A DNA stretch of 64,000 bases from Isoetes taiwanensis (lineage: Eukaryota > Streptophyta > Lycopodiopsida > Isoetales > Isoetaceae). Under the pieces are notes generated by a model, which was given only the letters and a program-made list of their open reading frames with translations, was not told the origin of the DNA and ran no database searches. The first letter of the stretch is position 1; each line of letters begins with the position of its first letter. Shown piece by piece: positions 35,179 to 44,132 of the stretch. A program made the position numbers and the translations under genes. The DNA is taken from contig JAJEKV010000004.1 in the NCBI GenBank assembly GCA_021234155.1, positions 22,871,314 through 22,935,313 of the forward strand, read 5' to 3'.

Positions 35179-36637
35179 TCTATATAACTAAAACCTAATG
35201 TCATTTTTTGAAGAAGGGTTAGTTGCGAATGTATCAAACATAGGAAGGTATAATGATAATTGAACTTGATAGCAGTTGTTCTTTGGGGAAACTGGTCGAT
35301 GGGGAGCTGTGTTGGTTAAGGATCCTGTGTTTTAGGTTTTTTGCCTGTATTTTCTCATTTTAACTTTTCTTCCCTTCTAAGTTCCATTTTTTGTCCTTGA
35401 AAAGGTGTGGAAAATGTAGGCTTAAGAATGTGAAAATCTTCAACAAGGGAGTTGACTGGAGTTCTTCAAGTAATATATACTGGCAGCATAAGGTTGATTG
35501 GCATCGTTGCACGTAAAATTAAATGGAAATGCAGAGTTTGAAGCCTATGATGTGGAGTTAAAGGTACTTAGACTGCTTCCGTGATGCTTTGATCTACTCT
35601 TAAATAAATGGAAATGTTTTTATGCTTTATCCTCTTTCTGTGTTTGGTAGGGTCCCTATGTCTTTGAGGTGCCAGATGGACACATCATGCGTGTAACTGG
35701 TTCTTCTTCAGGTTGACAAATTGGAGCTTATTTGACATTCCTGCATGTCTTTTAATCACTTGTGGCTCATGTAACTGTTTGTACAGGCTTGTCATGCATT
35801 TTAAAGCCACTGCCGATGCTTATAGAAGACCCTGGTTCTTGGCATTGGAATTACAAGCTGGAGGCAGCAGGTCATGTACATTTAAGAATGATCCCCTGTG
35901 ACATTGTTCACTGTACTTATTGATGGGGAATGCATTGTCAGAGGTTTGCTCCCGCCCAAAGTTGTCTTGCCATGGTTTCAGATGTACAGGGGTCATAACC
36001 AATCTGTTTTTGCAGTCTGGCTTGGATACAAGTTCATCTACAATGGGTTATCTCATTGTTTGTTTCATTGTGTACAAGAAATAACAATGGGACAGGGAGT
36101 TGGAGGCATGGACTATCACCTTAATCTCTATTATATGGATCTTCGGCTTGCCACTTATATTTGACTTTGCATACATGTTGATAAGTCCAGTCACAATGGT
36201 AACATCTGAGTGAAGTCCAACATCAACAATGCGGTCATGTATTGTCCGCATGCAATATCGTGGGTCTCCAAGTTTGGCACAAGCATCAAGAATAGCAACA
36301 AATGTGATTCTGTTTGGCATGATCTCATTCGTATGCATATCCCGCAGAAGTTTTAAAGCTTCCTTGATGCAGCCATGCTGTGAACATGCTGTTAACAAAG
36401 CTGTCCATAGTATTACATCCTTCTGATTAATCTTGTCAAAGACCCTTTGAGCATCCTCCAGTCTCTTAAACCTTCCATACATGTCCACAAGGGCGGTACC
36501 CACTACAAGGTCTGTTTCATATCCAAAATCTATAATCCATGCATGCATGAGCATTTCAACAATTAAAGTTGAAGGGTACTGACAGGCATCAAGAATGCTA
36601 ACAAGGGTAATTTTATTTGGAAAAATTCCTTGCTCTT
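35179..36637. repeat. Array unit 5 (right-hand, partial)
   Basis: Begins TCTATATAACTAAAACC. It has lost ~145 bp at 35406 and ends inside the PPR fragment. From 36637 the PPR sequence continues instead of jumping to segment C, so the right border of the array is here. Confidence 0.9.
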
Positions 36638-36935
36638 GCATTTGCTGGAAAAGGAGGAACACTTGTTTGGAAAATCCATGATGAGCATATCTTTGAAATC
36701 ATTATGGTCCGTGAGTACTATATCGCCTTGATATAAGAGACCAAATGTTGTTTTTATACTTTCTAAACTCCTATATCTGCTGTACATGTTAATAAGAGCA
36801 GTCCCTACAACAACATCTAGATCAAAGCCAGTACATGCAGCAAATGCATGAATGATCTTAGTTACAGTGAGGGTAGAATCTGCACGTGCATCAAGGATGT
36901 TGATGACATGTAACCTTCTGCTTACATGTTTATGG
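36048..36935 (-). pseudogene. PPR gene fragment (longest copy)
   Basis: About 250 residues of PLS-type PPR repeats on the minus strand. Upstream part (36700-36935): LHVINILDARADSTLTVTK, IIHAFAACTGFDLDVVVG, TALINMYSRYRSLESIKTTF. A frame shift near 36650-36700 leads into an uninterrupted 204-codon stretch with FLLFQQMQEQGIFPNKITL, TALVDMYGRFKRLEDAQRV, WTALLTACSQHGCIKEAL and GLINMYAKS. The last ~35 codons (ISGKPKIHIIEIK...) are not PPR but the antisense of segment A. No start, no organellar targeting region and no C-terminal E/DYW domain are present. It supplies the uninterrupted version of the piece amplified in the array. Confidence 0.87.
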
Positions 36936-36994
36936 CCAGAAAGGAGTTCTATTTATATATTATTGTTTTATAATTTAACCTCTTTCTTTTATAG

Positions 36995-37249
36995 AACAAG
37001 ATGGTGAGGCCCTGATAGGTTTAAAGACAGTTAGCGTGGCTTGTGGAGTGTGGCATGCAGCTGCCATAGTGGAGGAAATATCTGGTGAGATTACTTCGGG
37101 AAAACTGTTTACTTGGGGTGATGGATACAAAGGCAAGTTAGGACATGGGGACAAAGAGCAGAGGTTTGTACCCACACATGATGAGGATCTTATGAACTAT
37201 ACTTTATGCCAAGTGGCTTGTGGGCACAGCATTACTGTGGCGTTGACAA
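36995..37249 (+). pseudogene. RCC1-repeat exon of a PRAF (PH-RCC1-FYVE) protein
   Basis: PRAF proteins are plant-specific and join PH, RCC1-repeat and FYVE domains. After a pyrimidine-rich TTCTTTTATAG acceptor (ending 36994) the plus strand reads EALIGLKTVSVACGVWHAA, then GKLFTWGDGYKGKLGHGDKE and LCQVACGHSITVALT. This matches the PRAF RCC1 region almost motif for motif (CGVWHTAA, GKLFTWGDGDKGRLGHGDKE, CQVACGHSLTVALT). Coding similarity stops at 37249, exactly where an antisense GAUT fragment begins. The rest of the gene is absent. The retained acceptor shows it came from genomic DNA. Confidence 0.87.
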
Positions 37250-37975
37250 ATTTAGGACTGGATCCTGAAGCTGCTTAAGGACTGGAACATAAGATGCATT
37301 GAGCCATGAAAAGGTGTCAATATTCTTTATTTCAACTGTTGCTTCATTCTGTGAAAATCAAACTTGCATGGCACCATAGTTCACGCTGTCTGTAACAAGG
37401 TGAGACACAAAACTCTTGGGATCCTTTCCATTACAAACTGTAGAGTTGACAATGACAGAGGTGCCCAAGATGTTGTCTGAAAAAGAGTGGAGAAGTTTGC
37501 TGACCAGTGCAATGCAGGGTTGGTTGCCCATTCTAATGTCAACATTCCCAGGCAATGAAGACTTTCTGGAACTGCCTCTGCTGCCAGCTGACCAAATGTA
37601 GTGCTCTGAACAGTAGCTGCATTGGCCCGTTCTTCTAAGGCCTCTACCTAAGCTTTATTTCATAATCATAGTGGCACTATCATAATGCAATTGTTTTGCT
37701 TGGTAAATAAGAAGTGAAAGTTCTCGCATGATTGATTCAGCCTCATTTGCTGTAATTGCGCTAGCACTCGTGGCTGCTTTTGACAGAAGCAGCCGACACG
37801 CTCTGATCTGGGCACTAAACTCCCAAGCAAGCTGTAGGTTGTTTTCTTTTGCCATCACCACATAAGCCTTGGCCAAAGCCAACTGATCATCAAGCTGCCT
37901 TGCAAAAGAATGTATGTTGAGCATTTCCTCCATTAGATTAAGACTGGTGGCTCGTCCTAGACCGTTACTTCTTGA
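37250..37975 (-). pseudogene. GAUT10/11-like galacturonosyltransferase fragment
   Basis: GAUT proteins are Golgi glycosyltransferases for pectin and xylan synthesis. From a TTATTCTCAG acceptor (37976) the minus strand reads EEMLNIHSFARQLDDQLALA, KAYVVMAKENNLQLAWEFSA, TANEAESIMRELSLLIYQAK, LHYDSATMIMK; then, with frame breaks, ALEERANAATVQSTTFGQLA, ESLHCLGMLTLEW, FSDNILGTSVIVNSTVCNG, FVSHLVTDSVNYGAMQV, and TFSWLNASYVPVLKQL. This is the stem region plus the start of the GT8 domain. A TGA replaces Trp after AMQV (about 37371), and there are shifts near 37500 and 37640. The catalytic DxD part is missing. The fragment meets the PRAF exon tail-to-tail at 37249/37250. Confidence 0.88.
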
Positions 37976-38699
37976 CTGAGAATAAAAGGAGATGATATAG
38001 CCAAGAACTTGCATGGCAGAAATCCCAAGTTTACTACAATGAGTTCCTGCATCTGCATAGAAGCCTAGATGAGTCTACAGATAATTCTAAAGTTTTGAAG
38101 AAATGACCAAAATTTACCCTGATTTGTGATAATAAAATCATTTGAAGGGAACAACCTACAGCCATGTATTTATTCAGGAAAGAGACATTGGTTATTAAGG
38201 GATCTCCAAGGATTGCATGAGATAATAACAAAAGAAAGGACGACAGCCTGAACCATCAAAGTAGAAAAAGAGGCTAGGAATGGCCTCTTCAAGCTACCTT
38301 CAAGCTGGGCTGTTTGGCAGTTTGATCTTCATGTTTGGATGAATTATTTTGCATTGATGCATTGAAGTGTTTCTTCTATATGCCACTGCAAACAACTTGA
38401 GATGTTTGTCCAGGGATCTTTCAAAAGCCAGCACCATACATTAATTATTGAGAGGATTACGCTAACGAGTGAACGCACGCACATTATAGAAGCATAATTA
38501 TTGCGGGAATATGGGCATATGCCTAACTCCTACCTGCAAGAACCTTTTGGCAAAGGATCAGGATGCACAAATGAGCTGGAGGATTGATTGGGCTCACATG
38601 GGGCATAACTCCATTTGCCTTTTTCCCCTGCAGGTAATGATGGGCAAATTTGTGGGTGCTTTTGGATGTAGTTTTATGAAGCTCCAGGCATATTGAGAA

Positions 38700-39290
38700 G
38701 TATTGAACAATGCTATAAAACTTGTGAATCTTGACACCACAGCACTTATTGGCTTGGTATCAGGATTTAGCAATGGAAGTGCACAAGTTTTAGCACAATA
38801 TAATAACCAAGGACTGGAACAATGATTTGGAATCCATGGACATATCTTTAAGAGCCAGATACGTAATAATAACCAAATTCTTCCGTATTGTAACTTGTTA
38901 AATGAGAAATATGTAGGTAGCATCTGTTATGCCTTGCAGGCAAAAATGGAGCTGGATTATCAGTCATGGGGGAGCCCAGGTGAAAAGTGGCATGCTGGCA
39001 TTCTTTCGAAGCACTTCAGGCTTCTTTTTACTTCATCTTACTGGCTACGCATATTTCTGCGTTTTCATTTGGATGCCCTGTTTCTTCTGCATGGACTTTA
39101 TTGTGCCAAATATGCCATATGACAGAGTCTTGGCACTACCTCTATCATTCAAAATACATCAGAAACATAAAGATGTGTGGAACTGGCGACAAACTTTGTG
39201 CACCTACATCGATGCCAAATATTTCCTTCGAACAGACTATGACAGTTGATTATGCAGCTGTTGCTATAAATTCCGGTGAGCATGTGATCA
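38700..39290 (+). pseudogene. DUF1308 (UPF0415)-like gene fragment
   Basis: Two plus-strand pieces resemble the DUF1308 family, whose function is poorly known. The first, 38700-38825, reads NNAIKLVNLDTTALIGLVSG, then FSNGSAQVLAQYNNQGLEQ and stops. The second, about 39160-39280, reads MCGTGDKLCAPTSMPNISFE, then QTMTVDYAAVAINSGEHV, fitting the family's GTGDxxxAPTxxxNxxFV signature. Sequence between may be intron plus decayed exon. The family assignment rests on remembered motifs, so it is moderate. Like its neighbours it is partial. Confidence 0.55.
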
Positions 39291-39299
39291 AGGACTCTT

Positions 39300-39860
39300 T
39301 ATGCACCCCTTACACACAGCTTCAAAGGAGTGATATGTAGGAGCAGATTTGGAGCTTTTTTTCGAGCAGATATATTTTGTTGTATCAAATAACTTCGAGA
39401 AAATATGTTGGATGCAGAAAGCTGTGATATTAAGCATTCCAATCATGTCCCTTATACGATTCTATAGGATGGAGAAAGGTGTGAATACCAATAAGTACTA
39501 TTAGTCCATATGGAGTAGAAAAGAATCCCAATTCATACCCTTCCATGTGTAAATCTAGCAATTCATGCCCTTTCGTATGTATCTAGCGTGACATGTAGCA
39601 GACTGCAAAACAAAATATGAAGTTATTTATTACATGCTATATTAGCTATTGCTTATCTGTTACATGCTATATTAGTATTATCGGTGCGGGGGCTCTGAAC
39701 ACGCATATGATAAGCACCGAGAATACAAGGAGAGCAACTATATGCCGGAGCAATAAGATAACCTATCATACACGAAGATATTTGCGCTATTATGCGAACT
39801 GTAAATTTATGCGGATCAAACCACTGCCTTTAAAGACGCAAACATCTTCTCTTGTGCATG
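39300..39860. other. No gene identified
   Basis: Contains a short direct repeat ('acatgctatattag', about 39633 and 39662). A plus-strand frame crossing 39617-40078 has no recognisable domain. Confidence 0.4.
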
Positions 39861-39872
39861 AACCCCGTTGTG

Positions 39873-41000
39873 CTACAAAAGCTGCAATTCAATTGACTTA
39901 TGTGCCTTATCCATTTCTTCAAAGCATTTCCGCTTTTCTTGAGCAGAATCTTGCTCAACGTCTTGTTTGCAAAATTGAGCTGCCTTTGCCATACATATTA
40001 ATTGAACTGCTGCAGATACTCTTTTTCTTTGATCTCGGCATTGTCCTCTTTGCAATGACAATGAGATATGAAGAATAAGCAATGTTTTACACCTTCTGTA
40101 ACAACCTATCAATTACAATTACAGCTAAATTTTCAGAAGATGCATGTAAGCTTTTTCTGGCACATTATCCATTTGTTATCAAATACTTTGGATCAAATCC
40201 CTGAGCTTTGTTGAAGTTGCCTTTTGAGGAGCAATTGGATGCATACAAAGAAAAATTTATTGCATTTATTTCTCCATTGTCTTGCTACACCGTTATTTGC
40301 ATGTCCAACCAGAAACATCTCACTTTTATTATTACATAATCTCTTCCGGCAATTGCATCAGAAGTTATTTTTGTCATCATATGTTTAGCCTTCTATCTGT
40401 GCATATTCTTGGATTTTCGTTATCACATAATCTCTTCTAGCAATTGACAGCTTATTGCCATCATGTAGCCACACCCTACTTGGACTGGAGATGCTTGAAA
40501 GAGGACTTGATGAGATAGATAAGTTTGTTTGAGCATGTAAAGTCATATCATCTTTCTCCATCTTTCTCACACTGATTCAGAAAAACGGAATAACATTTGG
40601 AGTACAACATAATCTCTAAAGAACTTATCATTAATTATTCACTTTTACACTTAGCCTAGCACCCTGGCATTTCAAAAGCATTGTTTGGTTGCATTGCAAC
40701 ATCTTTAATCCACATTGCTTAATGCCCACTATTTGGCAGTGTATGTCGGACAATTTTTCACAATATAGTGCACATGCCATTTTTCACAGTACACAATACA
40801 CACATGTAAAAGAATGTTATATTTCCATTGTTGCTAAGCATTGAATAAGCAAAGCCATTGAACAAAAGAGACACGAGTATATAATGCCCCGCTATCACTT
40901 GCCTTTCGAGCATTGATTGAATATAGCCATAATAAGCAGGCATAGCCTTTTGCATTACGTCCTCAAAAATCTCTTTCAGTTGCTGCAAGTGTTCCTATAG
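39873..41000 (-). pseudogene. Unidentified exon-like pieces
   Basis: Minus-strand stretches that look spliced: about 40900-40990 (LQQLKEIFEDVMQKAMPAY, then YGYIQSMLERQ before a GTGATA donor), about 40385-40560 (TLHAQTNLSISSSPLSS) and about 39890-40070 (AAQFCKQDVEQDSAQEKRK, then CFEEMDKAHKSIELQ, charged and coiled-coil-like). They may belong to one captured gene. No family recognised. Confidence 0.35.
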
Positions 41001-41461
41001 ACGATGAACTATTCGACATCTTCTAAGTTCATATTGCAAGACTGCGTGTTAGATCTATATTGTAAACAATGATACAAAATCTAAAGAGTAAATGCACAAA
41101 ATCCTTTATAAGTCTAAAGTAGAACTTTAGTTATTTTATTCTTGAAACTATGGAGTGTATGTTTGCTTTCATTGGTGTCCTTTGCACATGAAATGCCATT
41201 GAAGCCATGCACAATTCGAATTGTGCCACATGGCAGAATCTTTGTTTGAATGAAGGGTGCCACATGGGACCATTGAACAATGGGTGTCTATCTGTCTTCC
41301 ATGCCAAGGTGTGAGCATTTACAGTAGAAATGTTGAACTTGAGCTTATGGGCATTTTGACATAATCCAGGCTCATTAACATTTGTACAAATTCCAAAATT
41401 AATATTCCTTATTCTTTTCACACCAATCCAACATTTGCCTTCAATTTATGCCTGACGGAAA

Positions 41462-41489
41462 GCCCAGCAACGCTGGGCACTTTTTCTAG
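41462..41489 (+). mobile_element. Helitron 3' terminus (plus strand)
   Basis: Hairpin GCCCAGCAACGCTGGGC (41462-41478), then ACTTTTT and CTAG (41486-41489), followed by T. Practically identical to the minus-strand end at 11517. The element extends leftward and would include the PRAF, GAUT, DUF1308-like and PPR fragments and possibly the tandem array. Its 5' end is not fixed: the TC at 28151, or one of the TC unit starts preceded by A (30207, 33127, 35179), are candidates. Confidence 0.85.
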
Positions 41490-41997
41490 TATCTTATATA
41501 TTGAACCAAAATTAGGGTTATACGGGATAAGGTCTGTACCTATTTGGGCGCTTCTTCCCATTGAGTCTTGATACACCAACCCGCTCCAACAGCTCATGTC
41601 TTTGCTGGATTAACCAGCTATTTTCTCCCAAGATCGTGAGCCATCTGTCATACGACCTATTTTAGCCCTAAAAAGGTTTTATTACGTCTTCATGTCTTCC
41701 TTTCATACCACCATTAGTCTATAGGCATTAAAAGTTCTAAGTAAATGGCATAAAGCCATCATATGGTAATTAATTAAAAAAGAAAAAGAAAAAAAAAACC
41801 AAGACCAAGACCAAGGAAAGATATAATAAATAGATAGATAGAATATGTAGCATAAAGGGGGTTTTCTTTGTGTTTTTGTACGCTTTTCACTAAGTTTTTC
41901 CTATAATTTCGTGATGTATTCAAATGGATGAACTAATACGTACATCTAGAGTGCACCATTTCTGAGCCATTGATTTTATCCTTTTCTTTCCAATGGT

Positions 41998-42105
41998 GAA
42001 CAACCAATGGCTCACAACAAAAGCCCTTTTTTTTGTGCGTGTGGTGCAACAACCAATGGCTCACAACAAAAGCCCTCTTTTTGTGTGTGTGGTGCATAAT
42101 GGGCA
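41998..42105. repeat. Two tandem copies of a ~52-bp unit
   Basis: AACAACCAATGGCTCACAAC and the following 'aaaagccc...tgtggtgca' are repeated at 41998 and 42049 with minor changes. Confidence 0.9.
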
Positions 42106-42373
42106 CATGAAGGGCTTGAAGGGCGCATGTAGTGCAGTTTCCCCACCGGCAACACATTTCTTATCATAACTTTTGATCCAGAGCTCTGTTTGAGATGATT
42201 TTTATTGCGTTGGAAAGCCCTCTCTGAGATCTTTTTGATAGTCTATGATATGGATATGTTTGGTTAAGTTATCTATGCTAAAACAGCAATTTTTCGGTCG
42301 GGTTTGGTAGGCTTTCACATCCTACCAGCTGATTAATACAGGATTGCGCTATTGGATATTGTTTTCTGGCTCA

Positions 42374-42580
42374 TTCCGAATGAAGCTTGAAAAAAATTAC
42401 CATGCATTTTTATATTTTGATGCAGTTATTAAGCAAATTCCAAGGCTTCTAGATCCTTGTGCTAACAAGCAGAAAAAGTTTCCCACTTTGGTTTCTCACC
42501 ACAAGAATCCGGAGGCCAAAGGCTGCTGTTAAATTCGAGTTGAAAAATGTATGTGTATGGGTGTTGCAAACTTTATGACT
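42374..42580 (+). pseudogene. Ribosomal protein uL1 (RPL10A) fragment
   Basis: uL1 forms the L1 stalk of the large ribosomal subunit. The plus strand reads [44 protein letters not shown], then in shifted frames AAVKFELK and CMGVA. These align in order with the RPL10A segment '[20 protein letters not shown]', '[17 protein letters not shown]', 'LEAK', 'ATVKFxLKKVLCMGVA'. Conserved Gly-Pro-Gly-Leu is changed to Asp-Pro-Cys-Ala and the frame stops at 42530-42532, so it is dead. It lies just outside the Helitron end at 41489. No intron is visible in the short stretch, so a processed pseudogene is possible. Confidence 0.85.
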
Positions 42581-42599
42581 TTCAGAACAATGGGATTAA

Positions 42600-42788
42600 T
42601 CTGCTCTATCTTTATGGTAACTTTTACTTATGTTCTATTTGTTTTATTGTGATGAAATTCAAAAGCTACAGGTGATGAAAGGCTCAAATGAATTCTAGTT
42701 TTCTTCTAGTTTGAATTCTAAAATTTTTGTCACACCGGGAGGGGGGGGGGCGTCCCTAAGGCCCCGAAGGGGCCAAAAAATTTTTTTT
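42600..42788. other. Short AT-rich spacer with GC knot
   Basis: Contains a G-run (42740-42750) and the small inverted repeat GGCCCC...GGGGCC (42762-42773), directly before the foldback element. Confidence 0.5.
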
Positions 42789-43367
42789 GCAACACAAACT
42801 ATTAACATCCAACATATAAAAATTAAATCCCCCAACACATAACAACCAACACATAACAACCATTGACATTAACAACCAACACATAACTACCATTGACATT
42901 AATTAACACAACCATTGGGTCCAACACATTTAAATTAAAATCCCCCTTAAACCCCCTTTGGTTTGAGTGCATATTCACATGGGGGGTGACGTAGGGCAGC
43001 GAGAGCCCTCATAATTGTATTTTGCACATACGAAATCAACACTATATAGTATTTTGCGAATCTTGTTATACAGTATAGAAAATTTTGTACTTGCATACCC
43101 TACAAATGAGGAACTTTACGTACGGTGTAGATTAAGGAATAAGGGGTGAATATGCCTATCCAACAGCTCTCGTTGCCCGGAGTCACCCCCGTGTGAATAT
43201 GCACTCAAACCAAAGGGGGTTTAAGGGGGATTTTAATTTAAATGTGTTGGACCCAATGGTTGTGTTAATTAATGTTAATGGTAGTTATGTGTTGGTTGTT
43301 AATGTCAATGGTTAATGTGTTAGGGGATTTAAAATTTATATGTTGGATGTTAATGGTTTGTGTCGAC
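42789..43367. mobile_element. Foldback (long inverted-repeat) element, ~580 bp
   Basis: The left arm (about 42789-43009) and right arm (about 43164-43367) are reverse complements over roughly 200 bp. Examples are ACACAAAC...CAACATATAAA on the left against its complement on the right, the shared CCCTTAAACCCCCTTTGG block, and the inner CAGCGAGAGC/GCTCTCGTTG. The loop is ~155 bp and AT-rich with no coding potential. Arms differ by scattered substitutions and small gaps. No target-site duplication was found. A further single arm of the family is at 50195-50310. Confidence 0.9.
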
Positions 43368-43659
43368 AGATAGATAGCTTCTCTTATAAAAAAGCTTTAC
43401 AAAATAAATCATCCTCAACCTAACTCACAAACTTAAAATCCAATCCAAAACTCTATCCTTAAAAAACTTTAGACCAACGAGATCTCCATACAAGCTATAA
43501 TAAAAAAGCTTTACGAAATACATCATCATCAATCTAACTTACAAACTCAAAATCTAATCAAAACAATATTCTTAAACGAGGCATGAAACTGCTTCTGCTC
43601 TCTAGTCATAATTAGCTACCCAACCTTCTGCTCTCTAGTCATAATTAGCTAATTAGTCC

Positions 43660-44132
43660 CTTGGATCCTCCAAAGTCGAACTTCCAGGTTCGGTGGCCTG
43701 GGTTGTTCGAACATTGCTCATGTCATCTGTGTTTCTTTGATATGTTCTTGTGCTTTGTGACACCCAGCGTGGCATCCGAGGGAAGGGATTCACGTCAGCT
43801 CTTGTGACTCCATCGTAAGAGGTCCTCTAGCGTCAGACATGGGCTAGAAAGGGCATACGCATATGAAGTTCACTCCACCATGCTACATGGCTTAGAATGT
43901 ATGCTGGCTGGGCATTTCTCTGCTAACAAGGCCTATATGTAGGCTTGCTGAGCTTCCCATTGTCCCAAAGCTATGGTTATGATGTTTTAGTATTTTGGCT
44001 ATTTTCTTTGCTTCTGATGCTCATGTGTTCTCTTTCATTTGATTATGTTGTTATTGTCTAGCATTGTACTCATATAGGATTTTCTGTCTCTGCTTGTGAT
44101 TATGTTCTTGTATCCAAGATTTCTAGAGTATT
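43660..44132. repeat. Dispersed ~470-bp repeat 'R1', copy 1 (uninterrupted)
   Basis: From CTTGGATCCTCC to AGATTTCTAGAGTATT. The same sequence recurs at 45838-45918 plus 49113-49499, where a LINE splits it. Contains TTCGGTGGCCTGGGTTG and GGCATCCGAGGGAAGGGATT. No coding frame, no TG...CA ends. It could be an LTR fragment or a non-coding element. Confidence 0.9.

Larger units (their letters stand above)
28151..36637. repeat. Five-unit tandem array, ~2.05-kb period
   Basis: The landmark ATGTCATTTTTTGAAGAAGG occurs at 28171, 30226, 31089, 33146 and 35198: spacings 2055, 863, 2057 and 2052. Each full unit has segment A (plus-strand exon-like pieces), B (minus-strand PPR fragment) and C (plus-strand TCTCGCG...GGAGCAAAGC segment and a minus-strand exon-like piece). 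Unit 2 lacks most of A and all of B, with ~180 unique bases instead. Unit 5 has a ~145-bp deletion at 35406 and runs on into unique PPR sequence at 36637. Units agree closely except for small differences clustered at CAG/CTG sites. It is a recent amplification of an already chimeric segment. Confidence 0.95.

Noticed and set aside
36945-36965. TATATAAATAG on the minus strand upstream of the PPR fragment as a promoter
   Set aside because: PPR-like codons lie directly after it with no leader or start codon, and the fragment begins in the middle of a repeat, so a chance AT-rich match is likelier.
38929-39249. 106-codon plus-strand frame with aromatic-rich composition
   Set aside because: Overlaps three competing frames and a likely intron of the DUF1308-like fragment. 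Membrane-like look is due to T-rich sequence.
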